Origin: Acidobacteriaceae bacterium
Lineage (GTDB): Bacteria; Acidobacteriota; Terriglobia; Terriglobales; Acidobacteriaceae
Assembly: GCA_030039895.1 (NCBI GenBank)
Contig: JASHUR010000027.1
Location: 1 to 6,411 of the forward strand
DNA: 6,411 nt
Direction: 5' to 3'
The translations under genes were made by a program, and so were the position numbers. Every line of letters starts with the position of its first letter. Position 1 is the first letter of the stretch. Below are positions 6,110 to 6,411 of this stretch, in pieces. Under the pieces are notes generated by a model. The model made no database searches. It was not told the origin of the DNA and worked only from the letters and a program-made list of their open reading frames with translations.

Positions 6110-6411
6110 TTAGCTGCTCTTCCGCCCCAGCGCGCGCTTCAGGACCTGCTCCAATGCGGCCTTCTGCTCGGCATACTCCGCGTCCGTCAGCTTTCCTTCC
6201 AGCCGCTCCGTCTCCAGCGCAAATAACTCATCCTTCAGGGCGGCCATCAGTGACCCGGAATTGCCGCTGGGAGGCGTCGGAGCGAGTGGCGAAGGCATCG
6301 GCCCTGCGGTCCCCGCTCCACCCGCGCCAGCCGCCAATTCAGCCGGTTTGCCACGCAGAAAGAATGCCGCAGCCACCACCAGCAGAAGCGCCAGCCCGGT
6401 CAGGATCCAAT
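6110..6411 (-). CDS. Unrecognised small membrane protein with charged C-terminal helices, 5' end outside window
   Basis: I do not recognise this gene by name. The visible 99 residues begin inside a hydrophobic segment (WILTGLALLLVVAAAFFL), which looks like a membrane helix. A Gly/Ala/Pro-rich flexible linker of about 40 residues follows. The last 45 residues are charged and helix-prone, with the segment LKDELFALETERLEGKLTDA followed by EYAEQKAALEQ and ending LKRALGRKSS. That tail resembles the short SHOCT-type helical hairpins at the ends of many bacterial membrane proteins, but this is only a resemblance. A GTG at 6379 could start a shorter product, but it would cut the hydrophobic segment, and the frame stays open to the edge, so the true start is probably outside. 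It lies where murC, murB or ddl commonly precede ftsQ, in the same direction. Co-transcription with ftsQ is possible but unproven. Confidence 0.7.
   Translation of the reverse strand, partial: WILTGLALLLVVAAAFFLRGKPAELAAGAGGAGTAGPMPSPLAPTPPSGNSGSLMAALKDELFALETERLEGKLTDAEYAEQKAALEQVLKRALGRKSS

Overview
This window is the 3' end of a division (dcw-type) gene cluster. Every gene I can support lies on the minus strand, so transcription runs from the right edge to the left. The order is: a partial small membrane protein (6411-6110), ftsQ (5967-4912), ftsA (4915-3698), ftsZ (3685-2345), a compact penicillin-binding transpeptidase (2043-775), a strong intrinsic terminator (750-718), and the 5' part of a NAD(P)HX repair gene, nnr (612-1, running off the left edge). 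The long plus-strand open frames are antisense shadows in GC-rich coding DNA.

The organism is a GC-rich bacterium with a classical FtsQ-FtsA-FtsZ set. The wording of FtsZ (for example the T7 loop NRDYADVKTTM and the C-terminal peptide DIPAFMRR) and the transpeptidase gene behind ftsZ suggest Acidobacteriota, probably class Terriglobia. This is a judgement from family resemblance, not from a search.

ftsQ and ftsA overlap by four bases (ATGA). The ribosome-binding site of ftsZ lies on the ftsA stop codon. The three genes therefore read as one tightly coupled unit. FtsZ polymerises into the Z-ring, FtsA anchors it to the membrane, and FtsQ carries the signal to the periplasmic wall-synthesis machinery. 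The next gene is a secreted or membrane-tethered transpeptidase that would act on peptidoglycan, which fits the neighbourhood. It is separated from ftsZ by 301 bases that contain a long inverted repeat followed by a T-run. nnr is metabolic housekeeping and stands behind the terminator as its own unit.

Most of the window is ordinary conserved division machinery. The less ordinary parts are: the transpeptidase, with no visible dimerisation domain, a strikingly Arg/His-rich linker and a cysteine next to the catalytic serine; the inverted repeat between ftsZ and that gene; the long charged tails of FtsQ; and the unrecognised small membrane protein upstream of ftsQ. I see no mobile element, CRISPR array, tRNA or rRNA, and no evidence for a wholly new system.
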